Below, piece after piece: positions 29,510 through 36,283 of a stretch of 64,000 nucleotides of DNA. The notes below the pieces were generated by a model. That model saw only the letters and a list, made by a program, of their open reading frames with translations. It searched no databases and was not told where the DNA came from. This DNA comes from Actinomadura xylanilytica (GTDB lineage Bacteria > Actinomycetota > Actinomycetes > Streptosporangiales > Streptosporangiaceae). Position numbers and translations under genes: made by a program. The stretch covers positions 1,177,751 through 1,241,750 of the forward strand of contig NZ_JASNWE010000001.1 in NCBI RefSeq assembly GCF_030283145.1, given 5' to 3'. How positions within the stretch are numbered: position 1 is the first letter of the stretch; each line of letters begins with the position of its first letter.

Positions 29510-30123
29510 CCGAAGACGCTAAGCCGGTTCTCATGGCGCCATCTGCACAGGCGTTTCAGCTCTGGAACAGCGAACTCGCTAGGGAGATGGCCGACTCAGA
29601 CTCTGCCCTAAGGGCAGAGATAAAGAAAGAACTGCCGAGAAGCGTCGCCAGCGTCTACGCCGTAGCCTCCTTCATGGCGGCATGGGGCACCAATGGCGCT
29701 AACTCCTTCGCAGGGGAACGAATGCTTGAGGAAGCTCTGGGGATGACCCGTAAGAGCATCAGGATCGCTAGGCGCGTTCTGATCCTCTCAGGATGGCTAG
29801 TCATCACCGGAACCAAGAAAGGGCCCAACGGGGAGTCCAACGTCTATCAAATCTCCATACCGGCCAACCGTTGGGAAGACGGTTGGGCCAAGTACAAGGC
29901 ACAGGGCGTGCCAGCACCTACAATCGCAACCGAACCACCCAAGAAAGCTTCCAAGCCTCCCGTGAGAGTGCCGCAGTCGGCAAGGGTTCGGTCAGTCCCC
30001 GAAGATCGTGCACATTGCCCAGCTTGCGAGAAGGGACAGCAGCAGTCGGGGGCTGAACACATGTCGGGATGCTGGCTCTACTGCAACCCAGCTAATGACC
30101 CGCTCTGCGGGACATGGCCCTAA
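29506..30123 (+). CDS. Winged-helix protein coupled to the integrase; candidate directionality or replication factor
   Basis: A 205-residue protein whose ATG overlaps the integrase stop by four bases. Residues about 45-120 form a helix-turn-helix with wing (R-M-L-E-E-A-L-G-M-T-R-K-S-I-R-I-A-R-R-V-L, then G-E-S-N-V-Y-Q-I). A Pro/Lys linker follows, and then a C-terminal cysteine cluster (H-C-P-A-C ... G-C-W-L-Y-C) able to bind zinc. I do not recognise a named family. Position and coupling make it the best candidate for the recombination directionality factor; a small replication initiator is the alternative. Confidence 0.7.
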   Translation: MTEDAKPVLMAPSAQAFQLWNSELAREMADSDSALRAEIKKELPRSVASVYAVASFMAAWGTNGANSFAGERMLEEALGMTRKSIRIARRVLILSGWLVITGTKKGPNGESNVYQISIPANRWEDGWAKYKAQGVPAPTIATEPPKKASKPPVRVPQSARVRSVPEDRAHCPACEKGQQQSGAEHMSGCWLYCNPANDPLCGTWP

Positions 30124-30133
30124 ACGTGAGGGT

Positions 30134-30198
30134 GGGGTCTCTAGAGACCCCTTACCAGTTCTCTCTACAGAGAGAACACTAATATATTCTCTAATATA
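30134..30198. repeat. Three consecutive short inverted repeats
   Basis: Directly after the winged-helix gene lie: a perfect 18-base palindrome GGGGTCTCTAGAGACCCC (30134-30151); GTTCTCTC-TACA-GAGAGAAC (30158-30177); and TATATT-CTCT-AATATA (30183-30198). With the terminator just beyond, four dyads sit in about 110 bases. They may be protein-binding sites or structured RNA, and their density is unusual for a simple convergent spacer. Confidence 0.75.
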
Positions 30199-30208
30199 GA
30201 ACTATAAA

Positions 30209-30240
30209 AAGGGGAGTCCCCAAGTATGGGGACTCCCTTT
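30209..30240. terminator. 13-bp hairpin terminator after the integrase operon
   Basis: AAGGGGAGTCCCC pairs with GGGGACTCCCTTT (one G-T pair) across a six-base loop, preceded by an A-run and ending in TTT. It works for the rightward int operon and, given the A/T tracts on both sides, could also act on leftward transcripts. Confidence 0.85.
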
Positions 30241-30358
30241 CAGTCTCTTAGGAGACTTCTAAGTCACTCCGGTCTACGACCTTCGTTCCTAATCCACTGC
30301 GGCAAGTTCCTTCGGTCGCCGCAGTAGAGGAGTCGCTATCGCTCCCCCTTGTTCAACA

Positions 30359-30470
30359 TCAGAACATCCACCTCCTTACGAAACTCAGAACATCCAACCG
30401 ATTCAGAACATCCACCTGACCTCAGACACCCACCTACACCCCTGAGAGGGCCTGAGAGGGCCTGAGAGCC
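30359..30470. repeat. Iteron-like direct repeats in the element
   Basis: TCAGAACATCCACC occurs at 30359-30372, 30385-30398 (one change) and 30403-30416, with a degenerate fourth at 30422-30434. Right after them, CCTGAGAGGG occurs in tandem at 30441 and 30451 and as CCTGAGAGCC at 30461. Such arrays mark replication origins or cooperative binding sites. The stretch 30241-30585 contains no gene I can support. Confidence 0.75.
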
Positions 30471-30585
30471 CTCGACAGTACTTGACCCATCCCAGGGAGC
30501 AACCTCCGACCCATTCGGCCCTCTACAGCCTTCTCGGGGCCACACAGGGCCACATGCTCCTATCTTGCCTCTACCCGTGGCTTCA

Positions 30586-30843
30586 CTACAGCGGCGGGCA
30601 AGCGCAAGCGAAAGCCACATATTGAATGTCGTTGACTTTGGCCGAATCCCAGCCACCATCGATGATGGCAATGGCGTTGCCGTAGCCGTAATGCTCACCG
30701 GTCATCCGACCATCATTGACTAGAAGTTCCCGAATCATCTTCCTGGCAGTCTCTCTATCGACTCTTTTAGCCGTAGCCTCAAAGCGGCCAGTTCGATTCG
30801 ACCCAATATGCCAGTGATCCACAACCCCCGGGAAGGCGCTCAT
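30586..30843 (-). CDS. Small hypothetical protein, last gene of the leftward operon
   Basis: An 85-residue product with no family I recognise. Notable are the N-terminal V-V-D-H-W-H-I-G and a C-terminal cysteine pair (F-A-C-A-C-P-P-L). The ATG overlaps the stop of the gene before it by four bases, which supports real translation and coupling. Confidence 0.55.
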   Translation of the reverse strand: MSAFPGVVDHWHIGSNRTGRFEATAKRVDRETARKMIRELLVNDGRMTGEHYGYGNAIAIIDGGWDSAKVNDIQYVAFACACPPL

Positions 30844-31130
30844 TCAGCCGCTAGCCCTCTGGGAGTCAGAACATGGGCAATCCGTTCCGCTGCACTATCA
30901 AGATGCCTCACAGGGCAAATGAGGCTATTCCAGGACCATACGTAGGACAGTTCCCCATCCCATAGAGAGCAAGTGACATCTTCCGCAAGTTTTCCTGCGT
31001 CCAAGTTCACTACTCGCACGTACGGAAGGTTGTTCCTGGGCCTCACCACGCTAGCGACGAATCCCCTATCACTCATGGCCTGACGCAGTGCCTCTAGGTG
31101 AGTGACCGTGCTCGCTTCATCGGTTGCCAT
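30840..31130 (-). CDS. Small hypothetical protein in the leftward operon
   Basis: A 96-residue product, unknown family. It opens with a helix (H-L-E-A-L-R-Q-A-M-S-D-R-G), then beta-rich segments V-R-V-V-N-L-D-A and Y-V-W-S-W-N-S-L-I, and a closing helix. The layout (short alpha, strands, alpha) recalls small proteins found beside XRE/DUF5753 regulators in actinomycetes. No clear ribosome site is seen at the ATG; 37 bases separate it from the regulator gene. Confidence 0.55.
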   Translation of the reverse strand: MATDEASTVTHLEALRQAMSDRGFVASVVRPRNNLPYVRVVNLDAGKLAEDVTCSLWDGELSYVWSWNSLICPVRHLDSAAERIAHVLTPRGLAAE

Positions 31131-31167
31131 ACTTTGAAGTTAGAGCCCATGCTCAGCCGACCCAACA

Positions 31168-32010
31168 CTATTCCCGTGATTGAATAAACTCGCTCTGCAC
31201 TGTGGCGAGGAAGGCTTTTGATTCTTCCCTCTGTAGAGCATAGCTCTCGAATACCTTGAATAGCCCTAGATGATAGGCGATGTCCCTTGGGTCTTTCATA
31301 AGGACGGCGCCACCAAATGTCTCAGCGGTGACTAGAGACTCGTCATATAGCGTGAAGGTACTTAGAGGGCCTTCTGAAAGCTGGCGCGGCCCTAGCGGTA
31401 TAACTCCGACCACAATGTTCGGCAGCATCGCCAGGGTTGCAATGCGACCGACTTGCATCGCCATCACCACAGGATCACATAGGGGCCAACGTAGAGCCTG
31501 TTCCGTAAGGATGAAGGTGAAATGCTTGCTGGTGTCATAGAGAACGGCCTGACGTTCAATCCTTCGAGCTATCGCTTTTGAATGATCTCCCGGTATGGTC
31601 TCCAGGCTGGCTTTCGCATACTCCGGCGTATGCAGCAGGCCGGTAAGCATAGAAGGCAAGAAGAAGCGCATATGCGAAGCATTGGCCTCAAAAGAGGCGA
31701 GCTCACCTTGTTTCCGGTGAAGCCCCTTCTTAAGAGAAGACCTTAAGTCGGCAAACTCTGTATGAGTTATACGGACCAGGGAAGTAATCTCCTGAGCTAT
31801 ATCTTGAGGAACATCAAGCGCGGCGATGATGCGTTCAACATCAGACAAGGCGGGCAAAACCTTGCCCGTCTCTATCTTCGATATTTTTGATTGGCTGATA
31901 CCGCTTCGTACAGCCAGCCTTTCGCCACTCAGGCCAGACGCCTTACGAAGCTCTCTCAGGTATTGTGCTAGATCCTTTTTGCTCTGACCTAGCTCTTCCG
32001 GCTCCAGCAC
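31168..32010 (-). CDS. XRE-type regulator with DUF5753 (Scr1-type antitoxin-like)
   Basis: A 280-residue protein. The helix-turn-helix covers about 13-65 (R-L-A-V-R-S-G-I-S-Q-S-K-I-S-K-I-E-T-G). DUF5753 covers about 95-275, with L-L-H-T-P-E-Y-A, R-I-E-R-Q, and V-V-G-V-I-P-L-G. These proteins in actinomycetes are usually paired with a small DUF397 or DUF6879 protein and have been described both as developmental regulators and as antitoxin-like. The GTG start overlaps the stop of the DUF6879 gene (TAGTG). Self-binding to the dyad at 32764-32779 is plausible. Confidence 0.88.
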   Translation of the reverse strand: MLEPEELGQSKKDLAQYLRELRKASGLSGERLAVRSGISQSKISKIETGKVLPALSDVERIIAALDVPQDIAQEITSLVRITHTEFADLRSSLKKGLHRKQGELASFEANASHMRFFLPSMLTGLLHTPEYAKASLETIPGDHSKAIARRIERQAVLYDTSKHFTFILTEQALRWPLCDPVVMAMQVGRIATLAMLPNIVVGVIPLGPRQLSEGPLSTFTLYDESLVTAETFGGAVLMKDPRDIAYHLGLFKVFESYALQREESKAFLATVQSEFIQSRE

Positions 32011-32525
32011 TAACTTTGCCAGTACTCCGTGAACGGCACAGAATCCTTTAGTGCCGCACTCTTGTAATGCTCGTACTCCACTATGTTCGGATTCTCTATC
32101 AACTCCCTACCTATCTGTGCTCCGTCAAACCGATAGAGCATCCTCACAATAGTCGCATCATCGAAGAGCCAGAAATCGTGATCGGGCAAGCCGGGATCGG
32201 GCTTGCCTGTGAGGTCGAGAATACGAACATCCTCGCCAGCCTTGACGTTGAAGGCGTATCCCCACTCGAATTCGTAACGCAAGTAATCCGACAGGGGCCT
32301 TCTCACCACGTGAACCCGCTGAAATGACTTACCAGCACGGACGCCGTTGGCCACCTTATCGAGCCACGGGTAACTCAGGTCGGCAGGCGGCCTCTCTCCT
32401 GAGAGAAACCGCTCAAACTCTTCCCTCTCTCCGGCCATGTCATAGACAGAATGAAGCTCCAACCTGAATGCGGAAGACTTGAAATCCGCTGTATAGCGAG
32501 ACCAGTCCTTACCTTCCAAGTACAC
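32010..32525 (-). CDS. DUF6879 family protein, partner of the DUF5753 regulator
   Basis: A 171-residue protein with the family marks S-A-F-R-L-E-L-H-S-V-Y, E-R-E-E-F-E-R-F-L-S-G-E, the R-P-L-S-D-Y-L-R-Y-E-F-E-W-G-Y block, and L-P-D-H-D-F-W-L-F-D-D. In actinomycetes DUF6879 genes sit beside XRE/DUF5753 genes, as here. The biochemical function is not established; a toxin or effector role is inferred only from pairing. It overlaps the gene before it by 17 bases and the regulator by one. Confidence 0.85.
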   Translation of the reverse strand: MYLEGKDWSRYTADFKSSAFRLELHSVYDMAGEREEFERFLSGERPPADLSYPWLDKVANGVRAGKSFQRVHVVRRPLSDYLRYEFEWGYAFNVKAGEDVRILDLTGKPDPGLPDHDFWLFDDATIVRMLYRFDGAQIGRELIENPNIVEYEHYKSAALKDSVPFTEYWQS

Positions 32526-32697
32526 GGGCAGCCTCCAGAAGGACGCTTTCGGGAATTTCGATTATGGCTTCACCATTCGGCACAGTGACGTCGACACGCA
32601 GGTATCCTTGGATAGGCACCATGCCATTTGTCGGCGCGTAGACCTTCGGACAATCATCTGACTTGCAAGTCCCCGCGATGATCCGGCCAGGCTTCAT
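32509..32697 (-). CDS. 62-residue protein opening the DUF6879/DUF5753 operon
   Basis: The ATG at 32697 has GAGGAG seven bases upstream, better than the in-frame ATGs at 32727 and 32760. The product starts M-K-P-G-R-I-I-A-G-T and has C-K-S-D-D-C-P followed by beta-strand sequence (Y-L-R-V-D-V-T-V-P-N-G) and a helix. The cysteines could bind metal. Its 3' end overlaps DUF6879 by 17 bases. No family name is known to me. Confidence 0.65.
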   Translation of the reverse strand: MKPGRIIAGTCKSDDCPKVYAPTNGMVPIQGYLRVDVTVPNGEAIIEIPESVLLEAARVLGR

Positions 32698-32763
32698 GCG
32701 TCTTCTCCTCTGTTCGTTTTCAGCCATAAAGCTAGAGTCGGCGTCCCCTGCGGTCAACACTGA

Positions 32764-32779
32764 ACACGAATATTCGCGT
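32764..32779. promoter_or_regulatory. Candidate operator upstream of the leftward operon
   Basis: A 16-base dyad with a perfect CGAATATTCG core lies 67-82 bases before the ATG of the first operon gene, where a promoter is expected. It is a good candidate site for the element's XRE regulator. Confidence 0.5.
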
Positions 32780-33116
32780 ACAGGAATAATTGCGGTGGTT
32801 CCCAGATGCCCAACCTCCGAGGTTGTACAGGGAGAGGCAGGTACCCCCGACCGAAAGTCCCAGATGCGTACGTGGTCGAGACATCCTGCCCCGGACGGGG
32901 TTCAAGAGGCGACCGTGACCCATTACCCCAGGACATAGGTCCTCGCTCACGTACGAACTCCACAGAGCTGCTCTAAGGCTCTGCCTTGCCCTGACCTGAC
33001 CGCCAGACCGGGCGGCACGGGCTTCCCGCCTGACAGACGCTCTCAGCGCCGTCTAGCTGGGACTGCATAGCTATGCATGGGGTCTGACGCCCCCCAGATC
33101 GTTTGTAGGTTCTCGA
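32780..33116. other. Right-end non-coding segment of the element
   Basis: No gene can be supported here. It holds a perfect 14-base palindrome TGCATAGCTATGCA (33064-33077), about 65 bases inside the right junction, and mixed composition rising in GC toward the end. A tRNA-like GGTTCAAG at 32899 was checked and has no cloverleaf around it. Confidence 0.6.
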
Positions 33117-33162
33117 CACGGTGTAAGTTTGTCTCCTTGGGTGAGGCTCCTGAGTTCGTCGG
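33117..33162. other. attR: right junction of the element with comM
   Basis: Element sequence (CACGGTGTAAG... CTCCTTGGGT) meets comM at GAGGC (33143-33147). Together with the attL right arm it rebuilds attP with CGGTGT/ACACCG outer arms and CTCCTTGG/CCAGGGAG inner arms (one mismatch), all sharing one centre. This symmetry is typical of serine-integrase sites. Confidence 0.78.
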
Positions 33163-33745
33163 CGGAACCCTGGACGCCCTCCGCCAGCCCCTCGAAGAGG
33201 GCGAGGTGCGCATCTCCCGGGCCGAGGGCACCGCGTGCTTCCCGGCCAGGTTCACCCTCGTCCTCGCCGCCAATCCCTGCCCGTGCGCGGCGGCCAAGCA
33301 GGTCGACTGCTCGTGCGCTCCGGCGCTCCGGCGCAGATATCTGGCCCGCATCTCCGGCCCGCTCCTCGACCGCATCGACCTGAAGCTGGAGCTGAGCCCG
33401 GCCAGCCGGGCCGAGTTGCGCTACGACCTGGAGTTCGCCGAGGCCAGCCGGCTCGTCGCCGAGCGGGTCCTGCTGGCCAGGGAGCGCACGCTCAAACGCC
33501 TGGGCGACACGCCCTGGCGGTCCAACTCCGAGATCCCCGGCCCAGAACTGCGGCGCCGCTTCACGCCCCCGCCCGAGGCCATGCGCGCCGCCGACGACGC
33601 CCTCCAGTTGGGCACGCTGAGTGCCCGCGGTCTCGACCGCGTCCTCCGCGTGGCCTGGACCATCGCCGACCTGTCCGGCCGCGACGAGCCCGGCACCGAC
33701 GACATCGGCGGCGCCCTGGCCCTGTGGAGTGGACGTCGCCCATGA
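33148..33745 (+). pseudogene. comM: comM/yifB, 3' part, beyond the element
   Basis: Resumes exactly in frame after the GAGGC core with P-E-F-V-G-G-T-L-D-A-L-R-Q-P-L-E-E-G. The rest of the AAA+ module follows (A-A-N-P-C-P-C, the sensor region, R-I-S-G-P-L-L-D-R-I-D arginine-finger segment) and then the C-terminal Mg_chelatase_C helices. An ATG at 33077 in element DNA could give a 222-residue fragment, but this lacks both Walker motifs. The gene product is inactive while the element is in place. Confidence 0.93.
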
Positions 33746-34079
33746 CCGCACTCCCCTCACCCGCCGAGCCCATCCCTCCCAACCCGGAGATCCGCACCCG
33801 CCGACCACATCGAGCCCGACCGACTCCACGACACGACGGTCCTGCGCCACCGGACCTCTCCGGCACGCAGCAGAAGGCCGACCGGCCGACCGGACGCGAT
33901 ACCGAACACCAACGGGGTTCTCAGCGCCCCGTTCCGACTCGGCCCGCCTCTCAGCCTTCGGCCGCACGGATCGGGAGGCAGTCGTCCCCGAGCACCCATC
34001 CACGTTCCTCGTCCGCCAGAGCACCGCGAAACCGGCTCAGCGGCGCGGACGCATCGCCTTCGACGAAAGGGCCGAACCC
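33746..34079. other. Spacer between comM and dprA
   Basis: Several frames are open because of high GC, including one beginning at the end of comM, but the translations are Pro/Arg/Ser-rich and low complexity with no recognisable family. I see no RNA gene or hairpin. Treated as non-coding or an unaligned dprA leader. Confidence 0.5.
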
Positions 34080-35231
34080 ATGACCGACGAGAGGGAGGCG
34101 CGTGCCGCGCTGTGCGCGGCGGCGGAGCCGGGTGAGACCCTGCTGAACCGGCTCATCGATCACGAGGGAGCGGACGGGGCCCTGCGGGCGGTCCGCACCG
34201 CCAGGGTTCCCGACGGTCTCGTCTCCACGGACGAGGAATTACAGCGCTGCGCGCGGCGCCTCGACCGCTGGCGGATCCGTCTGACGACGGCCGATCCCGA
34301 GCAGGACCTCGCCGTCTGTGAACGCCTGGGCGGGCGCCTGGTCTGTCCCGGCGATCCCGAGTGGCCGACCACGCTCGACGATCTGGGCCCGCAGAAGCCG
34401 TACGCACTCTGGCTGCGCGGTCCCGGCGACCTCCGCTACGGCTGCCTGCGGTCGGTGGCGATGGTCGGCTCCCGGGCGGCGTCCCCGTACGGTCTCCGGA
34501 TCGCCGCGGAGTTCGCCGCCGATCTGGCCGCACAGGGCTGGACCGTGATCTCCGGGGGCGCGCTGGGCATCGACGCCGCCGCGCACCGGGGAGCGCTGGC
34601 CGCCGACGGCCCGACCATCGCGATCTTCGCCAACGGCGTCGACGTCCCCTATCCGGCGGCCAACGACGGCCTGTTCGCCGAGATGGCGCGCCGCTCGCTG
34701 CTGGTGAGCGAGTCGCCGCCCGGCAGCCCGCCCCAGCGGCTGCGCTTCCTCGTCAGGAACCGGGTCATCGCGGCCCTGTCCCGCGGCACCGTCGTCGTCG
34801 AGGCCGAGTACCGCAGCGGCGCGCTCAGCACCGCGACCTGGGCCCGCAAGCTCGGCCGCACGGTGATGGCGGTGCCCGGCCCGGTCGAGGCCCGCACATC
34901 GGTGGGCTGCCACCGGCTCCTCCGCGACGAGGGCGCCATCCTGGTCGCCCGTCCCGAGGAGGTGATCGAGGCGGTCGGCCGGTTCGGCGCCGACCTCGCG
35001 CCCGAACCGCACACCCCGGTGCTCCCCCGCGACCGCCTCGAACCGGCGACCCGCTCGGTGCTGGAGGCGTTCCCGGCCCGGGGCGCGGCGGGGCCCGCCC
35101 AGCTCGCCGCCAAGGCCGGCCTCGACCTGGCCGCGGCCAACGGCAAGATCGGACTGCTGGCCGCCGCCGGCTTCGTCGAACGGGATCGGGGCGGCTGGCG
35201 TCTCACCACGACCGCGAAACAGCGGAGGTGA
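34080..35231 (+). CDS. dprA: DNA-processing protein DprA
   Basis: A 383-residue protein that loads RecA on incoming single-stranded DNA. A SAM-like N-terminal part precedes the Rossmann core with V-A-M-V-G-S-R-A-A-S-P-Y-G, then S-G-G-A-L-G-I-D-A-A-A-H, E-S-P-P-G and F-L-V-R-N-R-V-I-A-A-L-S. A C-terminal winged-helix (about 320-380) follows. The ATG was chosen at the first Met with an AAGGG site. Its stop abuts the DUF2469 stop with no spacer. Confidence 0.93.
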   Translation: MTDEREARAALCAAAEPGETLLNRLIDHEGADGALRAVRTARVPDGLVSTDEELQRCARRLDRWRIRLTTADPEQDLAVCERLGGRLVCPGDPEWPTTLDDLGPQKPYALWLRGPGDLRYGCLRSVAMVGSRAASPYGLRIAAEFAADLAAQGWTVISGGALGIDAAAHRGALAADGPTIAIFANGVDVPYPAANDGLFAEMARRSLLVSESPPGSPPQRLRFLVRNRVIAALSRGTVVVEAEYRSGALSTATWARKLGRTVMAVPGPVEARTSVGCHRLLRDEGAILVARPEEVIEAVGRFGADLAPEPHTPVLPRDRLEPATRSVLEAFPARGAAGPAQLAAKAGLDLAAANGKIGLLAAAGFVERDRGGWRLTTTAKQRR

Positions 35232-35546
35232 TCACTGCTCGGAGGGCAGCTCGAAGTCGCTCTTGGCGAGTTCCTCGACGTTGACGTCCTTGAACGTGAC
35301 GACCCGAACGTTCTTGACGAAGCGCGCCGGGCGGTACATGTCCCAGACCCAGGCGTCCTGCATCGTGACCTCGAAGAAGACCTCGCCGTTGTCCGCGCTG
35401 CGAACCTGTAGATCGACCGAATTGGTGAGGTAGAACCTCCGCTCGGTCTCCACGACGTAGGTGAACAGCCCGACGACGTCGCGGTACTCGCGATAGAGCT
35501 GAAGCTCCATCTCGGTCTCGTACTTCTCGAGATCCTCGGCGCTCAC
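35232..35546 (-). CDS. DUF2469 family protein
   Basis: A 104-residue protein conserved across actinobacteria beside rnhB. M-S-A-E-D-L-E-K-Y-E-T-E-M-E-L starts it, and V-V-E-T-E-R-R-F-Y-L-T-N plus Q-D-A-W-V-W-D-M-Y-R-P-A-R-F are family-specific. No function is established. Its start overlaps the rnhB stop by four bases. Confidence 0.93.
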   Translation of the reverse strand: MSAEDLEKYETEMELQLYREYRDVVGLFTYVVETERRFYLTNSVDLQVRSADNGEVFFEVTMQDAWVWDMYRPARFVKNVRVVTFKDVNVEELAKSDFELPSEQ

Positions 35547-36283
35547 GCTCGTGCCCCTTCCGTCCGGCCATCGCCGGGAACCCCCGGTTCGGGCAGTTCC
35601 CCGGTCCCCTCCCCCAAGGCCACCTCACCATTCTTACGCAAGGCCCGCCCCACGTTGACGTAGGAGAACCGATGCTCCGCACATGGTCCATGCGCCTTCA
35701 GCGCCGCGCTGTGAGCGCGTGTCACGTAGCCCTTGTGCACGTCGAAGCCGTAGTCCGGATAGCGCTCGTGCAACTCGGTCATGATCCGGTCCCGGGTGAC
35801 CTTGGCCACGATGGACGCGGCGGCCATGCACGCGGCCACCTGATCCCCCTTGATCACCGCGAGTGCCGGCACCTCCAGGCCGGGCACCGCGAACCCGTCG
35901 CTCAGCACGTATGCGGGCCGCCGCTCCAGCGCGGCGAGGGCCCGCCGCATCCCGGTGATATTGCACCGGTGCACGCCCATCCGGTCGATGTCGTGGCACG
36001 GGACGACGACGACGCTCCACGCCTCGGCACGCTCGACGATCTCCGCGTACAGCTCCTCGCGGCGCGCCGGGGTCAGGAGCTTGGAGTCGGCCAGGCCCTC
36101 GATCCGTCCACTCCGCCCGCCCTGAAGGATCACCGCACCGACGACCAGCGGCCCCGCGCAGGCCCCGCGTCCCGCCTCGTCGACGCCGGCCACGGGGCTG
36201 AACCCACCGTGCTCCAAGGCCCGCTCGTAAGCGTGCAGCCCGGCGTCGCGTCGCGGCGTGAAGCGAAGTGGACGACCCATCAT
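35543..36283 (-). CDS. rnhB: Ribonuclease HII
   Basis: A 246-residue enzyme that cuts RNA in RNA/DNA hybrids and at single ribonucleotides. The active-site motif is G-V-D-E-A-G-R-G, followed by L-A-D-S-K-L-L, C-N-I-T-G-M and A-A-S-I-V-A-K-V-T-R-D-R. The C-terminal about 30 residues are an acidic Gly/Pro tail. Two adjacent ATGs (36283, 36280) are equally possible. Confidence 0.94.
   Translation of the reverse strand: MMGRPLRFTPRRDAGLHAYERALEHGGFSPVAGVDEAGRGACAGPLVVGAVILQGGRSGRIEGLADSKLLTPARREELYAEIVERAEAWSVVVVPCHDIDRMGVHRCNITGMRRALAALERRPAYVLSDGFAVPGLEVPALAVIKGDQVAACMAAASIVAKVTRDRIMTELHERYPDYGFDVHKGYVTRAHSAALKAHGPCAEHRFSYVNVGRALRKNGEVALGEGTGELPEPGVPGDGRTEGARA

Larger units (their letters stand above)
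27707..33147. mobile_element. 5,441-bp serine-integrase element integrated in comM
   Basis: The element holds an integrase, a coupled winged-helix gene, hairpins and direct repeats, and a leftward five-gene operon. Its base composition and codon use are visibly less GC-rich than both flanks, which marks it as acquired. Removing it and joining the two GAGGC copies restores a single comM frame of 518 codons with an intact Walker B (F-L-D-E-A-P-E-F). No relaxase, FtsK/Tra translocase, capsid, terminase or resistance gene is seen. It is too small to be a standard actinomycete integrative conjugative element, so it may be a satellite or a minimal integrative element. Confidence 0.92.

Noticed and set aside
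30336..30698. 120-codon leftward frame over the repeat region of the element
   Set aside because: It consists mainly of translated direct repeats, overlaps the next gene in another frame and lacks a ribosome site.
32880..32930. tRNA-like GGTTCAAG near the right end of the element
   Set aside because: No acceptor or anticodon stem can be drawn around it. The element integrates in a protein gene, and no tRNA fragment is needed.
33742..34083. Frame of about 113 codons after comM
   Set aside because: Pro/Ser/Arg-rich low complexity, no family resemblance; it is probably spacer.
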